This document shows, one piece after another, positions 39,548 to 50,953 of a stretch of 64,000 nt of DNA. The number at the start of each line of letters is the position of its first letter. Positions within the stretch are counted from its first letter, which is position 1. The notes beneath the pieces are model-generated. The model saw only the letters and a program-made list of their open reading frames with translations. It did no database searches and had not been told where the DNA came from. This stretch comes from Shewanella psychropiezotolerans (GTDB taxonomy: Bacteria > Pseudomonadota > Gammaproteobacteria > Enterobacterales > Shewanellaceae), in NCBI RefSeq assembly GCF_007197555.1, contig NZ_CP041614.1, positions 3,340,001 to 3,404,000 on the forward strand, given 5' to 3'. The position numbers and the translations under genes are program-made.

Positions 39548-42058
39548 TTAATAGGTTCTAGGCGGAGGTGGCGCCAGCACCTCACGATTACCATTGTGTC
39601 CCTGAGAACTGACCACTCCCTGAGCCTCCATATGCTCAATGATACGCGCAGCGCGGTTGTAACCTATCTTAAACTTACGCTGTACACTTGAAATCGACCC
39701 TCTGCGCGTTTCCGTAACGAAGGCAACGGCTTCATCATAAAGTGCATCGGTATCATCATCTGACTCGCTGGTCTCACCAGGTAGCAGCACCTGCTCGCCT
39801 TCGACAGAACCATTTATAATATCATCGATATATTGAGGCTTGCCTCGGTTATGCCAATCTGCGACGACCGCGTGAACCTCATGATCGTCGATAAAAGCCC
39901 CATGAACTCGAATGGGTACACTGGTTCCCGGAGGAAGGTACAACATGTCACCCATACCCAGTAACGTTTCTGCGCCCTGTTGATCTAAAATGGTACGAGA
40001 ATCAATTCGACTAGACACCTGAAACGCCATTCGGGTTGGGATGTTTGCCTTAATAAGACCGGTGATCACATCCACCGAAGGTCTCTGGGTTGCGAGAATT
40101 AAATGGATCCCTGCGGCACGCGCCTTCTGAGCAATACGTGCTATTAGCTCTTCAACCTTCTTGCCGACAATCATCATCATGTCTGCAAATTCATCCACTA
40201 TGACCACAATTGAAGGTAATTTTTCTAGTTCTGGTGCCTCAGGCTCCATGCTATCCGATGATTTCCACAGAGGATCAAATATCGGAGTACCCGCAGCTTT
40301 AGCATCTTTAATTTTTGCGTTATAGCCTTTGAGGTTTCGTACGCCCAAGGCAGACATCAGCTTATATCTGCGCTCCATCTCGCCCACACACCAACGCAAG
40401 GAGTTAGCCGCATCTTTCATGTCGGTAACGACTTCACACAACAAATGCGGAATACCTTCGTAAACTGAAAGCTCCAACATCTTAGGATCGATCATGATAA
40501 AACGTACATCATCGGGGCCAGATTTATACAGCAGGCTAGTGATCATCACGTTGACGCCGACAGATTTACCAGAGCCTGTAGTACCTGCAACCAGCAGGTG
40601 TGGCATCTTACCTAGATCTACGACCACAGGGTCACCGGCGATGTCTTGACCCAGTACCATACTCAGATGTGATTCATTTTCTGAAAATTCTTTACTATCG
40701 AGTACATCCCGCATGAACACAGTTTCACGGAACTTGTTAGGCAACTCCAGTCCTACGTAGGCTTTCCCTGGGATAACCTCGACAACTCGAACGCTCTCTG
40801 CGAGTAATGAACGGGCCAAATCTTTCGATAAATTAGTGATTTTAGAAGCCTTAACACCCGGCGCTAAATCAAGTTCGAAACGTGTTACCACGGGACCGGG
40901 GAAGATGCCCATCACTTTGGCGATAATATTAAAATCGGCAAGCTTAGCCTCAACCAAGGCGCCGACCTGCTCTAACTCTTCACGGCTGATGGGGTTCGTC
41001 TTTCTGTTAGGCACATCGAGTAGTGAGATGCACGGCAACGGCGTGATCGGCTTCTTAGCGTGTTCTAAATTTTGACCCGGTAATACCACGATACCATCGA
41101 CAATTTTTGCCAACTCTTGACCCTGAGGCTTTACGGTATTTTGCCCTTGAGCCTGAGTCACTGCGCCAGTGGAAGCCTTAGTATCAAAATCTATCGTGTC
41201 TGTATCTATGCTAGCGTCTACATTTGGCATCTCAATGACAAGCTCGGCATCCTTGGCTTTACTCTGTGTCGCTGCTTCGACTCTGGTTTCTTTAATGTGA
41301 ATACTCGGCTCATTTTGATCTTTATAATCAAGCTCATCATTCCACTCTACACGCTCATCTCTCTGAGCACGTTTCTCTTTAAACTTATCAAACACAGACA
41401 TGAAGCCTCGAGTATCTTCGGTTTCAGACGCACGTCTGCTAAAGCGCTCGGGTAATCCACGTAATAGCTTAAAAATCCAGATGGCACTGAGCCCGGTAAG
41501 ATCGATAACCGTAAGCCAGCTGATCCCTGTTAAGAGCGTGAAACCTGCACCGACGAAGCAAAGCAGTAAGAGTGTTGTGCCTAACTGATTGAAATAAGGC
41601 AACATGGCGTCACGGATCACATCTCCGGAAACCCCACCGGCAGAATAAACATAGATATCATTGACGTTCATGCTGCCTAAAGCCGCTAAGCTGAACACGA
41701 TCAGCAAAAAGCCAATAAGTCTGAGTCCCACTGAGAAATAATCTATTTCTAATAACTTATGGGTACGTTTAAACAGCAGCCAACCCGTCAATGCTACGAT
41801 AATAGGAATGATATAGGCGGTATATCCGAAGAAGTAGAACAAGACATCCGCCATCCAAGCACCTACGGCACCAGTGACATTCTGAATATCACCTTCAAAG
41901 TTAGACTGGCTCCAGCCAGGATCTGAAGAGTCAAAACTGCTGAGTGATAGAAGAATATATGTTGCCAGCATGCAGCATAGGATGAGGCTCCCCTCTAAAA
42001 TTCGCTGCACTCCGCTGAGTGTTTTAACACTATTTCCCTTAGCCAAATGAAAACCCAT
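39548..42058 (-). CDS. ftsK: DNA translocase FtsK
   Basis: Septum-located dsDNA motor that drives chromosome-dimer resolution. An N-terminal membrane domain has four helices within ~20-180. A variable acidic/Gln linker spans ~190-320. The RecA-like motor has Walker A GTTGSGKS and Walker [15 protein letters not shown]. The winged-helix gamma domain ([31 protein letters not shown]) reads KOPS. At 836 residues the linker is short compared with E. coli but normal for this group. No strong ribosome-binding site precedes the ATG. Confidence 0.97.
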   Translation of the reverse strand: MGFHLAKGNSVKTLSGVQRILEGSLILCCMLATYILLSLSSFDSSDPGWSQSNFEGDIQNVTGAVGAWMADVLFYFFGYTAYIIPIIVALTGWLLFKRTHKLLEIDYFSVGLRLIGFLLIVFSLAALGSMNVNDIYVYSAGGVSGDVIRDAMLPYFNQLGTTLLLLCFVGAGFTLLTGISWLTVIDLTGLSAIWIFKLLRGLPERFSRRASETEDTRGFMSVFDKFKEKRAQRDERVEWNDELDYKDQNEPSIHIKETRVEAATQSKAKDAELVIEMPNVDASIDTDTIDFDTKASTGAVTQAQGQNTVKPQGQELAKIVDGIVVLPGQNLEHAKKPITPLPCISLLDVPNRKTNPISREELEQVGALVEAKLADFNIIAKVMGIFPGPVVTRFELDLAPGVKASKITNLSKDLARSLLAESVRVVEVIPGKAYVGLELPNKFRETVFMRDVLDSKEFSENESHLSMVLGQDIAGDPVVVDLGKMPHLLVAGTTGSGKSVGVNVMITSLLYKSGPDDVRFIMIDPKMLELSVYEGIPHLLCEVVTDMKDAANSLRWCVGEMERRYKLMSALGVRNLKGYNAKIKDAKAAGTPIFDPLWKSSDSMEPEAPELEKLPSIVVIVDEFADMMMIVGKKVEELIARIAQKARAAGIHLILATQRPSVDVITGLIKANIPTRMAFQVSSRIDSRTILDQQGAETLLGMGDMLYLPPGTSVPIRVHGAFIDDHEVHAVVADWHNRGKPQYIDDIINGSVEGEQVLLPGETSESDDDTDALYDEAVAFVTETRRGSISSVQRKFKIGYNRAARIIEHMEAQGVVSSQGHNGNREVLAPPPPRTY

Positions 42059-42180
42059 AAAAAGATAAAGACAGGTGAGCTTAAGATATCAAATATGACA
42101 GGTGTTTGCAGCGATTAAGCCTAGTTAAAGGCATTATCTTTATGATAATTAATACTAGTGAACATTTTATGCTCAAAATA

Positions 42181-42210
42181 AAAAAAGGAGCCATGATTGG
42201 CTCCTTTTTT
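42181..42210. terminator. Bidirectional terminator between lrp and ftsK
   Basis: AAAAAAGGAGCC pairs with GGCTCCTTTTTT around ATGATT. It is placed to end lrp on the minus strand. Confidence 0.9.
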
Positions 42211-42229
42211 GGAAACGTAACGACCAAAT

Positions 42230-42736
42230 CTACAAAGTTTCGGCAGTAACGTTGATTGCAACTTTATTGGTTTGCTTAACTTCTTCCATCACTACGTAAG
42301 TACGAGTGTCAGAAACAGATGGCAACTTGAGTAAAGTTTCGCCTAATAAGCGACGATAAGCCGACATATCTGATACACGTGTTTTCAACAAGTAGTCGAA
42401 ATCGCCAGACACTAGATGACATTCTTGAATGTCGTCCAACAACTGAACTGCACGATTGAATTTATCAAATACTTCAGCACTATCACGATTCAGTGTAATT
42501 TCCACAAACACCAGCAATGAAGCACCCAAGAAATGGGGGTTCACTAATGCGGTATATCCATTGATATACCCCTGCTTCTCAAGTCTTTTAACTCTCTCAA
42601 GGCAAGGTGTGGGGCTTAAACCTACTCGTTTAGACAGCTCTACATTAGAAATGCGTCCGTCTGTCTGTAACTCATTAAGTATGTTTCGATCTATACGATC
42701 TAAGTCTTTTATAGGACTCTTTTTATTATTAAGCAT
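42230..42736 (-). CDS. lrp: Leucine-responsive regulator Lrp
   Basis: A 168-residue feast/famine global regulator. The helix-turn-helix (~12-60) reads LDRIDRNILNELQTDGRISNVELSKRVGLSPTPCLERVKRLEKQGYI. The C-terminal RAM domain binds leucine or alanine and ends MEEVKQTNKVAINVTAETL. It is close to the E. coli protein in length. It is divergent from ald with a 180-nt gap; Lrp-type proteins commonly control ald, so local regulation is likely. Confidence 0.97.
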   Translation of the reverse strand: MLNNKKSPIKDLDRIDRNILNELQTDGRISNVELSKRVGLSPTPCLERVKRLEKQGYINGYTALVNPHFLGASLLVFVEITLNRDSAEVFDKFNRAVQLLDDIQECHLVSGDFDYLLKTRVSDMSAYRRLLGETLLKLPSVSDTRTYVVMEEVKQTNKVAINVTAETL

Positions 42737-42916
42737 ATTTTTAACCTTGCTTTATCACTAAAACAACATTTATCACTACGTATGTCAAAAGTTCAGCAGC
42801 ATAAACTGCTGAAGTAATACTATACTAGATTTTCCTGAAACAATCACGTTCAGGACACGACAAAATAACAATTAAACCCATATAACATGGGTTTTTATGC
42901 AGATTGAGGCTCGAAG

Positions 42917-44032
42917 ATGATAATTGGTGTACCTAAAGAAATCAAAAACCACGAGTATCGTGTTGGTATGGTCCCTTCTAGTGTGCGTGAATTGACTATT
43001 AAAGGTCATGAAGTATTCATTGAAACTAACGCCGGTAACGGAATTGGTTTTACAGATCAAGATTATATCGATGTTGGGGCATCGATTTTAGGCACTGCTG
43101 CAGAAGTATTTGCCAAGTCTGAGATGATAGTTAAGGTGAAAGAACCACAAGCTGTAGAACGTGCTATGTTACGTGAAGATCAGCTGCTATTTACCTACTT
43201 ACACTTGGCACCAGATCTTCCCCAAACTGAAGACTTAATCAAAAGTGGATCAGTTTGTATCGCTTATGAAACAGTCACCGATGACCGTGGCGGCCTTCCC
43301 TTACTGGCGCCAATGTCAGAAGTCGCTGGTCGTATGTCTATCCAAGCTGGTGCTATGGCGCTAGAGAAATCTATGGGCGGCCGTGGCATGTTACTTGGCG
43401 GCGTACCGGGTGTTGAGCCTGCTAAAGTCGTTATCATCGGCGGTGGTATGGTTGGTACCAACGCGGCGCAGATGGCTGTTGGCCTTGGTGCCGATGTCGT
43501 TATCTTAGACCGTAGCATAGAAGCACTTCGTCGCCTCAATGCCCAGTTTGATAATCGCGTTAAAGCCATCTACTCCACTGCTGATGCCATCGAAAAGCAT
43601 GTATTGGAAGCCGATCTTGTCATTGGTGGTGTACTGGTTCCTGGCGCGGCGGCGCCTAAACTTGTGACTAAAGAACATATCGCTAAGATGAAGCCAGGCT
43701 CTGCTATCGTCGATGTTGCCATCGACCAAGGTGGTTGTATCGAGACATCACATGCGACCACGCATCAAGATCCAACGTATATCGTAGATGATGTGGTTCA
43801 TTACTGTGTGGCGAACATGCCTGGCGCCGTGGCACGTACTTCAACGTTTGCACTTAACAATGCCACATTACCGTACATCATTAAGCTAGCCGATCTTGGT
43901 TATAGAAAAGCCCTACTCCAGGATAAGCACCTACTTAATGGCCTAAACGTCATGCATGGCAAGGTCACCTGTAAAGAGGTCGCCGAAGCATTAAATCTTG
44001 AGTTCGTCGAGCCAAAGATCTTACTCAACTAA
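42917..44032 (+). CDS. ald: Alanine dehydrogenase
   Basis: Interconverts L-alanine and pyruvate plus ammonia with NAD. The 371-residue protein has the N-terminal IIGVPKEIKNHEYRVGMVPSSVREL and KVKEPQ catalytic region. The Rossmann motif is VVIIGGGMVGTNAAQMAVGLGADV, and the C-terminal signature is HYCVANMPGAVARTSTFALNNATLPYI. A terminator follows at 44061. Confidence 0.98.
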   Translation: MIIGVPKEIKNHEYRVGMVPSSVRELTIKGHEVFIETNAGNGIGFTDQDYIDVGASILGTAAEVFAKSEMIVKVKEPQAVERAMLREDQLLFTYLHLAPDLPQTEDLIKSGSVCIAYETVTDDRGGLPLLAPMSEVAGRMSIQAGAMALEKSMGGRGMLLGGVPGVEPAKVVIIGGGMVGTNAAQMAVGLGADVVILDRSIEALRRLNAQFDNRVKAIYSTADAIEKHVLEADLVIGGVLVPGAAAPKLVTKEHIAKMKPGSAIVDVAIDQGGCIETSHATTHQDPTYIVDDVVHYCVANMPGAVARTSTFALNNATLPYIIKLADLGYRKALLQDKHLLNGLNVMHGKVTCKEVAEALNLEFVEPKILLN

Positions 44033-44060
44033 TTCACCAGAATAAGTTTGTGATACTAAA

Positions 44061-44081
44061 GGGAGCCTAGGCTCCCTTTTT
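44061..44081 (+). terminator. Terminator after ald
   Basis: GGGAGCC and GGCTCCC around a two-base loop, then TTTTT. Confidence 0.9.
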
Positions 44082-44131
44082 CGATTAGCACAATCTAAAA
44101 GAATCGTCATACAAGACTTTACCCCATGTAG

Positions 44132-45133
<1,002 letters not shown>

Positions 45134-45161
45134 CCTGCGTTATTTCACATGATAATTTATA

Positions 45162-45190
45162 AATAGTAGGCTATTGCCTACTATTTTTTT
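45162..45190 (+). terminator. Terminator after trxB
   Basis: AATAGTAGGC pairs with GCCTACTATT around TATT and runs into TTTTT. Confidence 0.9.
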
Positions 45191-45240
45191 GCCTGTTATT
45201 TGATACCGATACTCTCAATGAGTAAATTACAGGCATAAAA

Positions 45241-45262
45241 AAAGGGACCAAAAGGTCCCTTT
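45241..45262 (-). terminator. Terminator of the thrS-infC-rpmI-rplT operon
   Basis: AAAGGGACC pairs with GGTCCCTTT around AAAA. On the minus strand the hairpin is followed by TTTT. Confidence 0.85.
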
Positions 45263-45282
45263 AATCAAGATGAATCAACTAA

Positions 45283-45642
45283 TTACTTAGCTAATGCGTC
45301 TTTTGCTCTCTCAACCAAAGTTGTAAATACAACTTTGTCGAATACAGCGATGTCAGCTAGGATCTTACGATCGATTTCAATAGAGGCTTTTTTCAAACCA
45401 TTAATGAAACGGCTGTAAGACAGACCATTTTGACGAGCTGCCGCATTGATACGTGCAATCCAAAGTTGACGGAATTGACGTTTCTTCTGACGACGGTCAC
45501 GGTAGGCATATTGACCAGCTTTAGTTACTGCTTGCTTAGCAACACGGTAAGTACGTGAGCGAGCTCCGTAATAACCTTTGGCTAATTTTAGTACTTTCTT
45601 GTGACGAGCACGAGCGGTTACACCACGCTTAACTCTAGGCAT
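45283..45642 (-). CDS. rplT: Ribosomal protein L20
   Basis: Large-subunit assembly protein of 119 residues, [39 protein letters not shown]. In E. coli it also represses rpmI-rplT translation by binding the leader; the close spacing to rpmI (17 nt) would allow the same here. Confidence 0.98.
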   Translation of the reverse strand: MPRVKRGVTARARHKKVLKLAKGYYGARSRTYRVAKQAVTKAGQYAYRDRRQKKRQFRQLWIARINAAARQNGLSYSRFINGLKKASIEIDRKILADIAVFDKVVFTTLVERAKDALAK

Positions 45643-45659
45643 TGTTTATTGCTCCTTTA

Positions 45660-45854
45660 TTAAGCGTATGGTAGTTGACGTGCAATTGCTGGCATGTCGG
45701 CTTTGCTAACTAAACATTTAGCACGTAAGTGACGTTTACGCTTAGTGCTTTTCTTGGTCAAGATGTGACGTAAATGAGCTTGCTTACGTTTGAAACCATT
45801 AGCGGTTTTCTTAAAACGCTTCGCTACACCCTTGTCAGTTTTCATTTTAGGCAT
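45660..45854 (-). CDS. rpmI: Ribosomal protein L35
   Basis: A 64-residue basic protein, [36 protein letters not shown], placed between infC and rplT as usual. Confidence 0.98.
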   Translation of the reverse strand: MPKMKTDKGVAKRFKKTANGFKRKQAHLRHILTKKSTKRKRHLRAKCLVSKADMPAIARQLPYA

Positions 45855-45938
45855 TGCTAAAACTCCGCATTGGGATATTAATAAAACGCAAGGCGAACAG
45901 AGACCTTAACAGACCCCTGCTACTTTTATTTGGCCCTA

Positions 45939-46481
45939 CTATTTCTTTTTCGGTGCGAGTACCATCACAGCTTGGCGACCTTCCATTTTCGGGAAGGACT
46001 CAACTACTGCTATCTCAGCCAAATCATCTTTAATACGATTCAAAAGTTTCATACCAAGATTTTGGTGAGCCATCTCACGACCACGGAAACGCAGCGTTAC
46101 TTTCGCTTTGTCACCGTCAGTTAGAAAACGATTCAGGTTGCGTAGTTTTACCTGATAATCGTTTTCATCGGTACCGGGACGGAATTTAACTTCCTTCACC
46201 TGCACGATTTTCTGCTTCTTTTTTTGTTCTTTCTGAGCTTTCGCTTTATCAAAAAGGAACTTTCCGTAATCCATTATACGGCAAACCGGCGGCTCAGCGT
46301 TAGGACTAATTTCAACGAGATCTACACCTGCTTCATCAGCCAGTTCCTGTGCTTCACTAATTGATACTACTCCAATAGGCTCACCTTCAAGACCGTTCAA
46401 ACGTACTTGTTGTACACCTGTGATGAGTTCGTTTATTCTATTCGGGGCCGCCTGGCGCCCTGCTGTTTTTTTGATCTTTAT
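45939..46481 (-). CDS. infC: Translation initiation factor IF-3
   Basis: Binds the 30S subunit and rejects non-start codons. There is no ATG, GTG or TTG at a suitable place upstream of MNGLEGEP-like text. Family alignment demands an N-terminus of the form [17 protein letters not shown]. That puts the start at the ATA at 46481, with GGAGG eight bases upstream inside the end of thrS. A rare AUU start with self-control is classical for infC, and an AUA start fits it. The ~180-residue protein ends [10 protein letters not shown]. Confidence 0.95.
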   Translation of the reverse strand: MKIKKTAGRQAAPNRINELITGVQQVRLNGLEGEPIGVVSISEAQELADEAGVDLVEISPNAEPPVCRIMDYGKFLFDKAKAQKEQKKKQKIVQVKEVKFRPGTDENDYQVKLRNLNRFLTDGDKAKVTLRFRGREMAHQNLGMKLLNRIKDDLAEIAVVESFPKMEGRQAVMVLAPKKK

Positions 46482-46484
46482 GAC

Positions 46485-48413
46485 CTAATCCTCCAACAAA
46501 ATGAGACTACGGAGCGAAATTTGTTTATTGATTTTGGCCGCGAAATCTTCGATCCGCATTTTGCCTAAATCAACACCATCTCTGGTTCGCACCGCAACTT
46601 CCTTATTTTCCATTTCTTGATCACCAACGACCAATAAATAAGGAACACGCCTTAAGGTGTGCTCACGTATTTTAAAGCCTATCTTCTCATTTCTCAAGTC
46701 TTTAGAAGCACGAATTCCGTTTTCTTTTAATAAATTGACGACTTCATGGGCATAATCTGACTGTTTGTCAGTAATGTTCATGACGACGACTTGCATCGGC
46801 GCTAACCAAGTCGGAAATTTACCCGCATACTCTTCGATAAGAATACCCAAGAATCGCTCTAGTGAACCTAATATCGCACGATGAATCATCACCGGCGTTT
46901 GTCGACTGTTATCTTCGGCAACATAAGTAGCACCTAAACGACCAGGAAGCGCATAATCGAGTTGAACCGTACCACACTGCCAAGCACGATCCAGGCAGTC
47001 ATGTAATGTGAACTCAATCTTAGGTCCGTAGAAGGCGCCTTCTCCGGGTAAGATCTCAAATTCTATGTCATTGGCGACCAGGGCTTGTTTAAGCGCTTCT
47101 TCGGCTCTGTCCCACATCTCATCATCACCGATACGCTGCTCAGGACGAGTCGAGAGTTTAACGACAATATTTTTAAAGCCGAATGTTTCGTAAGTATCGT
47201 ACACCATCTGGATACAAGCACTGACTTCTTGCTGTACCTGAGCTTCTGTACAGAAAACATGGGCATCATCTTGAGTGAAACCACGAACACGCATTAGGCC
47301 ATGGAGTGAACCCGATGGTTCATTACGATGACAACAACCGAACTCAGCCATACGCAATGGAAGATCGCGATATGATTTAAGGCCTTGGTTAAAGATCTGT
47401 ACGTGACCCGGACAGTTCATCGGCTTAATTGCGTACTCACGATTTTCAGACTTAGTGGTGAACATGGCCTCTGAATACTTATCCCAGTGACCGGAACGTT
47501 CCCAAAGTACACGATCCATCATTAACGGACCTTTCACTTCCTGATAGGTGTACTGACCTAGCTTTTGACGAATGAATGTCTCAAGCTCGAGAAATAACCT
47601 CCAACCATCATTATGCCAAAACACCATTCCAGGTGCTTCTTCTTGCATATGATACAAATCGAGTTGTTTGCCTATCTTACGGTGGTCGCGCTTAGCCGCT
47701 TCTTCCAAGCGATTCAGGTGTACCTTAAGGGCTTTCTTATCTGCCCATGCCGTACCATAGACACGTTGCAACATCTTGTTATCAGAGTTACCGCGCCAAT
47801 ATGCCCCAGCAACGCTCATCAACTTGAAGTTTTGACAAAATCTCATGTTTGGTACATGAGGTCCGCGGCACATATCGACATATTCTTCATGATGATATAA
47901 CGCTGGCTGGTCATCTTGACTTATGTTCTCATCCAAGATGGCCATCTTGTATGTTTCGCCGCGCGCTTCAAATGTGTCGCGGGCGACTTGCCAGCTCCCC
48001 ACTTTTTTCTCAACTTTATAGTTTGTTTTTGCAAGTTGAGTCATGCGCTTCTGCAGCGCATCTATGTCTTCCTGGGTCAGCTTGTGCTCAAGATCGATAT
48101 CATAATAGAAACCATTATCAATAACCGGACCGATAGCCATCTTAGCTTCTGGCCATAATTGCTTGAATGCATGACCGAGTAGATGAGCACATGAATGACG
48201 AAGTATTTGTACACCCTCGTCGTCTTTCGCTGTGATGATCGATAACTCAGAATCTGTGTCTATAATGTCACAAGCATCTTTAAGCTCACCGTTCACTCGA
48301 CCGGCAATACAAGCTTTCGCAAGACCAGGGCCAATGTCGGCGGCAACATCTAAAGTAGAAACAGGGTTAGCAAACTCACGTTTGCTTCCATCAGGAAGTG
48401 TAATAACAGGCAT
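46485..48413 (-). CDS. thrS: Threonyl-tRNA synthetase
   Basis: A 642-residue class II synthetase. The N-terminal TGS domain (~1-62) and SAD editing domain ([19 protein letters not shown] and [13 protein letters not shown], with the HXXXH and Cys/His zinc ligands) come first. The catalytic core has [10 protein letters not shown] and [28 protein letters not shown], and an anticodon-binding domain follows. AAGGA precedes the ATG. Its stop lies 3 nt before the infC start, so the 3' end of thrS supplies the infC ribosome-binding site. Confidence 0.98.
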   Translation of the reverse strand: MPVITLPDGSKREFANPVSTLDVAADIGPGLAKACIAGRVNGELKDACDIIDTDSELSIITAKDDEGVQILRHSCAHLLGHAFKQLWPEAKMAIGPVIDNGFYYDIDLEHKLTQEDIDALQKRMTQLAKTNYKVEKKVGSWQVARDTFEARGETYKMAILDENISQDDQPALYHHEEYVDMCRGPHVPNMRFCQNFKLMSVAGAYWRGNSDNKMLQRVYGTAWADKKALKVHLNRLEEAAKRDHRKIGKQLDLYHMQEEAPGMVFWHNDGWRLFLELETFIRQKLGQYTYQEVKGPLMMDRVLWERSGHWDKYSEAMFTTKSENREYAIKPMNCPGHVQIFNQGLKSYRDLPLRMAEFGCCHRNEPSGSLHGLMRVRGFTQDDAHVFCTEAQVQQEVSACIQMVYDTYETFGFKNIVVKLSTRPEQRIGDDEMWDRAEEALKQALVANDIEFEILPGEGAFYGPKIEFTLHDCLDRAWQCGTVQLDYALPGRLGATYVAEDNSRQTPVMIHRAILGSLERFLGILIEEYAGKFPTWLAPMQVVVMNITDKQSDYAHEVVNLLKENGIRASKDLRNEKIGFKIREHTLRRVPYLLVVGDQEMENKEVAVRTRDGVDLGKMRIEDFAAKINKQISLRSLILLED

Positions 48414-48711
48414 GAAAAATCCTTATCCAGTGGTGACCCCCACGTAGGGCCACTTGCTAATATAGAGTTAAAATAGAAGCGCCAATGGGGTAAGCCATTA
48501 CAAGAGTCTTAATCACCTTAGGCGCAAGCGGCTAATTCTACGAGATCTGTACCTCTGAGTGCAAGCTTAAAAACTCAGTACAGCCAGTCATGTCAAAGTA
48601 TTCAATAGAAGGCTAATGTCATGATTTTAAATTTTTATTGTCACCTTTTATTCATTGAAGTCACCTAATCTAGGGTCATCTAATCTAGCTAGACAAGATC
48701 AGGAGGTTAAA

Positions 48712-49034
48712 ATGATAAATTTATTCATACTAACAGGTGCACTACTGCAAACATCTACGCTAAGACTAAACCTTCAGGCCCCCCCTTTGTATTCGCCCAA
48801 CTCTCAGTCATTCCCGGTGCTCTGGTGGAGGAAAATATCAGTGAGGGCACACGTTTCTCCCCAAACCTTCACAGCGGACTTGTGTTGGAAATTCAATCTA
48901 GCTTAGATGAACAATTTAATATGATGGTGACTTCGCTCGACGCGGAACTCGCTAATGGTTCTACAGAATCAAATTCCGCCAGTTTAAGAACGACTCAAAT
49001 CCCTCCTTACCCCTACATCTTACAGACTGACTGA
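48712..49034 (+). CDS. Small conserved-looking protein, broken by one missing base
   Basis: An ATG at 48712 with a perfect AGGAGG begins MINLFILTGALLQTSTLRLNLQAP. A seven-C run (48779-48785) then separates it from the frame FVFAQLSVIPGALVEENISEGTRFSPNLHSG, which reads on to 49034. One more C joins both parts into 107 residues. The N-terminus is hydrophobic and could be a signal or anchor; the acidic C-terminal half ends QIPPYPYILQTD. No family is recognised. The perfect ribosome site, the sensible joined reading and the same type of break as in lolA make a real gene likely. Confidence 0.5.
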
Positions 49035-49219
49035 GCCTCTTCAGACTTGAGTATACCTATAGGTATTTACAGCGAGGATGACAAACAAAGCAAGTCACCT
49101 CGCTTTAACCGCCTTCATTGCTTAAAACTATATTCTATAACGCTGACATTGCTTTTCCCCCCAGCTTTAAGGGAAGATGTTATTAGCAGTAACATCAATT
49201 CCCCCTAAGAGAGATAAAC

Positions 49220-49951
49220 ATGAAGCAATGGGCGTTAGTGACAGGTGCAGCAAAACGAATAGGTCGTGAGATAGCAATAAAATTACACTCTAGTGGCTAT
49301 AATGTCATCATTCACTACGGAGCTTCTGCCGATGCAGCCAGATCACTGTGTGATGAACTGAACCGAGCCAGGGAAGATTCTTGTATTACAGCGCAAGCCG
49401 ATCTCTCTACTGAGGAAGGCATAAATGATTTAGTAAAGGTTACGACTAGCTTCAAACTGTCAATTCTCATCAACAACGCATCTGAATTTTACCCTACCCC
49501 ATTGCAAGACACTCAGTTTAATGACTGCCAGCGTCTATTAGCCATTAACCTTCTAGCGCCCTACTTTCTAGCACAGAAATTATCTCCCTTATTGAGTAAA
49601 AATAACGGAGCAATCATTAACTTACTCGATATTCATGGCCAAAAACCGCTTAAAGACCATGGGATATACTCAATATCTAAAGCAGGGTTACAGATGGCTA
49701 CCTTATCCTTAGCGCAAGAGATGGGCCCCGAGATTAGAGTCAATGGCATAGCGCCTGGTGCAATTCTATGGCCAGAAAACAGTCAAAACAATGCTCAAGA
49801 ATCTATAATTAAACAGATCCCTTTGGCTAAATGCGGTTCACCAGCAGACATTGCAAACACGGTTCAATTTCTAGTTAATAGCAGTTATATATCAGGACAG
49901 ATTATCGCTATAGATGGCGGCCGCACAGCGACTGGGTACATGGGAGCATAA
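49220..49951 (+). CDS. Pteridine reductase, SDR family (FolM-like)
   Basis: A 243-residue short-chain dehydrogenase. The nucleotide motif is TGAAKRIG, the TGX3RXG form that marks pteridine/dihydromonapterin reductases and NADPH preference. NNASEF, an Asp in LLDIHG and the catalytic YSISK (Tyr-X3-Lys) are present. It likely reduces dihydromonapterin or dihydrofolate. Its place next to thrS is as in other Shewanella. The substrate is inferred from the motif. Confidence 0.85.
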   Translation: MKQWALVTGAAKRIGREIAIKLHSSGYNVIIHYGASADAARSLCDELNRAREDSCITAQADLSTEEGINDLVKVTTSFKLSILINNASEFYPTPLQDTQFNDCQRLLAINLLAPYFLAQKLSPLLSKNNGAIINLLDIHGQKPLKDHGIYSISKAGLQMATLSLAQEMGPEIRVNGIAPGAILWPENSQNNAQESIIKQIPLAKCGSPADIANTVQFLVNSSYISGQIIAIDGGRTATGYMGA

Positions 49952-50055
49952 AGTATCAATTAGGTATGTTGAAGATAAAAAGTTAAGGGGCGGTAATATT
50001 TGATTAGCTCATGCTAAGCCGTCCATTTTCCACGAATGGATGATAAGGAGTGTTT

Positions 50056-50256
50056 ATGAAATTTTCCACTCAAACAATCAGTTGCCCCCACTGTGGGCAC
50101 CATCAACATATCGATGTCGATGGCACCTGCGGTGATCAAGATTACTATGATGATTGCCGGATCTGTTGTAATCCAATACATCTAAGGCTTCACCTCGATG
50201 AGGCTCGCCATAAAATAGAGTTGTATATTGATTCAGGTGACGAACAGATATACTGA
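50056..50256 (+). CDS. CPXCG-motif cysteine-rich protein
   Basis: A 66-residue protein with two CXXC pairs (SCPHCGHH and DCRICCNPI), the signature of the CPXCG small zinc-ribbon-like family. Negative residues dominate the spacer (DVDGTCGDQDYYDD). The ATG at 50056 has AAGGAG five bases upstream. Function is unknown; metal binding is inferred. Confidence 0.85.
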   Translation: MKFSTQTISCPHCGHHQHIDVDGTCGDQDYYDDCRICCNPIHLRLHLDEARHKIELYIDSGDEQIY

Positions 50257-50285
50257 AATTGATTCACCTAACTCGAATCATCAAG

Positions 50286-50921
50286 TTAACAAGATGAATT
50301 TAATGAGTCTGTAAGCCCTCTTTGTGCCAGCACACGCTCAACGGTATCAACGATGGCCTGTGTTTGACTGTCTATCTCTATATTGAGCTTATCCCCCAGC
50401 TCAAGCAAATCCAGATTAGTCAGTTTTAACGTCTCTGGGATTAAATGCAGCATAAAGCTATTTGCGGTAGTCGCCCCTACCGTAAGGCTGCAACCATTAA
50501 TACCCACGAAGCCTTTATAAAGAATGTAATTCATCCATTTTTTATCGACTTCGAGCTCGATATTGAAATGTTCGCTTGTGTTACTGAGGCCACAAACTCT
50601 TGCTTGAGTATGGATATGGCCAGAGAGAATATGTCCTCCAATCTCACGACCAAATGTAAGCGAGCGTTCTATGTTCACTTGTGAACCAACTTGTAATTTT
50701 GTGAGGTTCGTCACACTCAATGTCTCTTCCATTACATCGAAAAAAACCCTATCATCTTCAATTCGTGTAACCGTTAAACAGACCCCGTTGTTCGCAACAC
50801 TTGCGCCTGTTATGAGCCCTTCACGTAACTCGGGTTCCATAGCGATCTCTAGCGTATTTAAGCCATCTTTCTTATTTATCGCAACCACTTCGCACGTGGC
50901 TTGAACTATACCTGTAAACAT
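50286..50921 (-). CDS. ribE: Riboflavin synthase, alpha subunit
   Basis: Converts two 6,7-dimethyl-8-ribityllumazine molecules to riboflavin. The 211-residue protein has two lumazine-binding barrels. The first begins MFTGIVQATCEVVAI and has NGVCLTV; the second has GHIHTQARVCG and INGCSLTVGA. The C-terminal helix mediates trimerisation. It is divergent from norM with a gap of only 32 nt; no FMN riboswitch fits in that space. Confidence 0.97.
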   Translation of the reverse strand: MFTGIVQATCEVVAINKKDGLNTLEIAMEPELREGLITGASVANNGVCLTVTRIEDDRVFFDVMEETLSVTNLTKLQVGSQVNIERSLTFGREIGGHILSGHIHTQARVCGLSNTSEHFNIELEVDKKWMNYILYKGFVGINGCSLTVGATTANSFMLHLIPETLKLTNLDLLELGDKLNIEIDSQTQAIVDTVERVLAQRGLTDSLNSSC

Positions 50922-50953
50922 TTTATCTCTCGTTAGTATTTAAGGCAGTTTTC

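Noticed and set aside
47849..48158. Plus-strand ORFs opposite thrS
   Set aside because: Shadow frames of the conserved thrS catalytic and editing domains.
50922..50953. FMN riboswitch upstream of ribE
   Set aside because: Only 32 nt separate ribE and norM and no RFN-element motifs are present.
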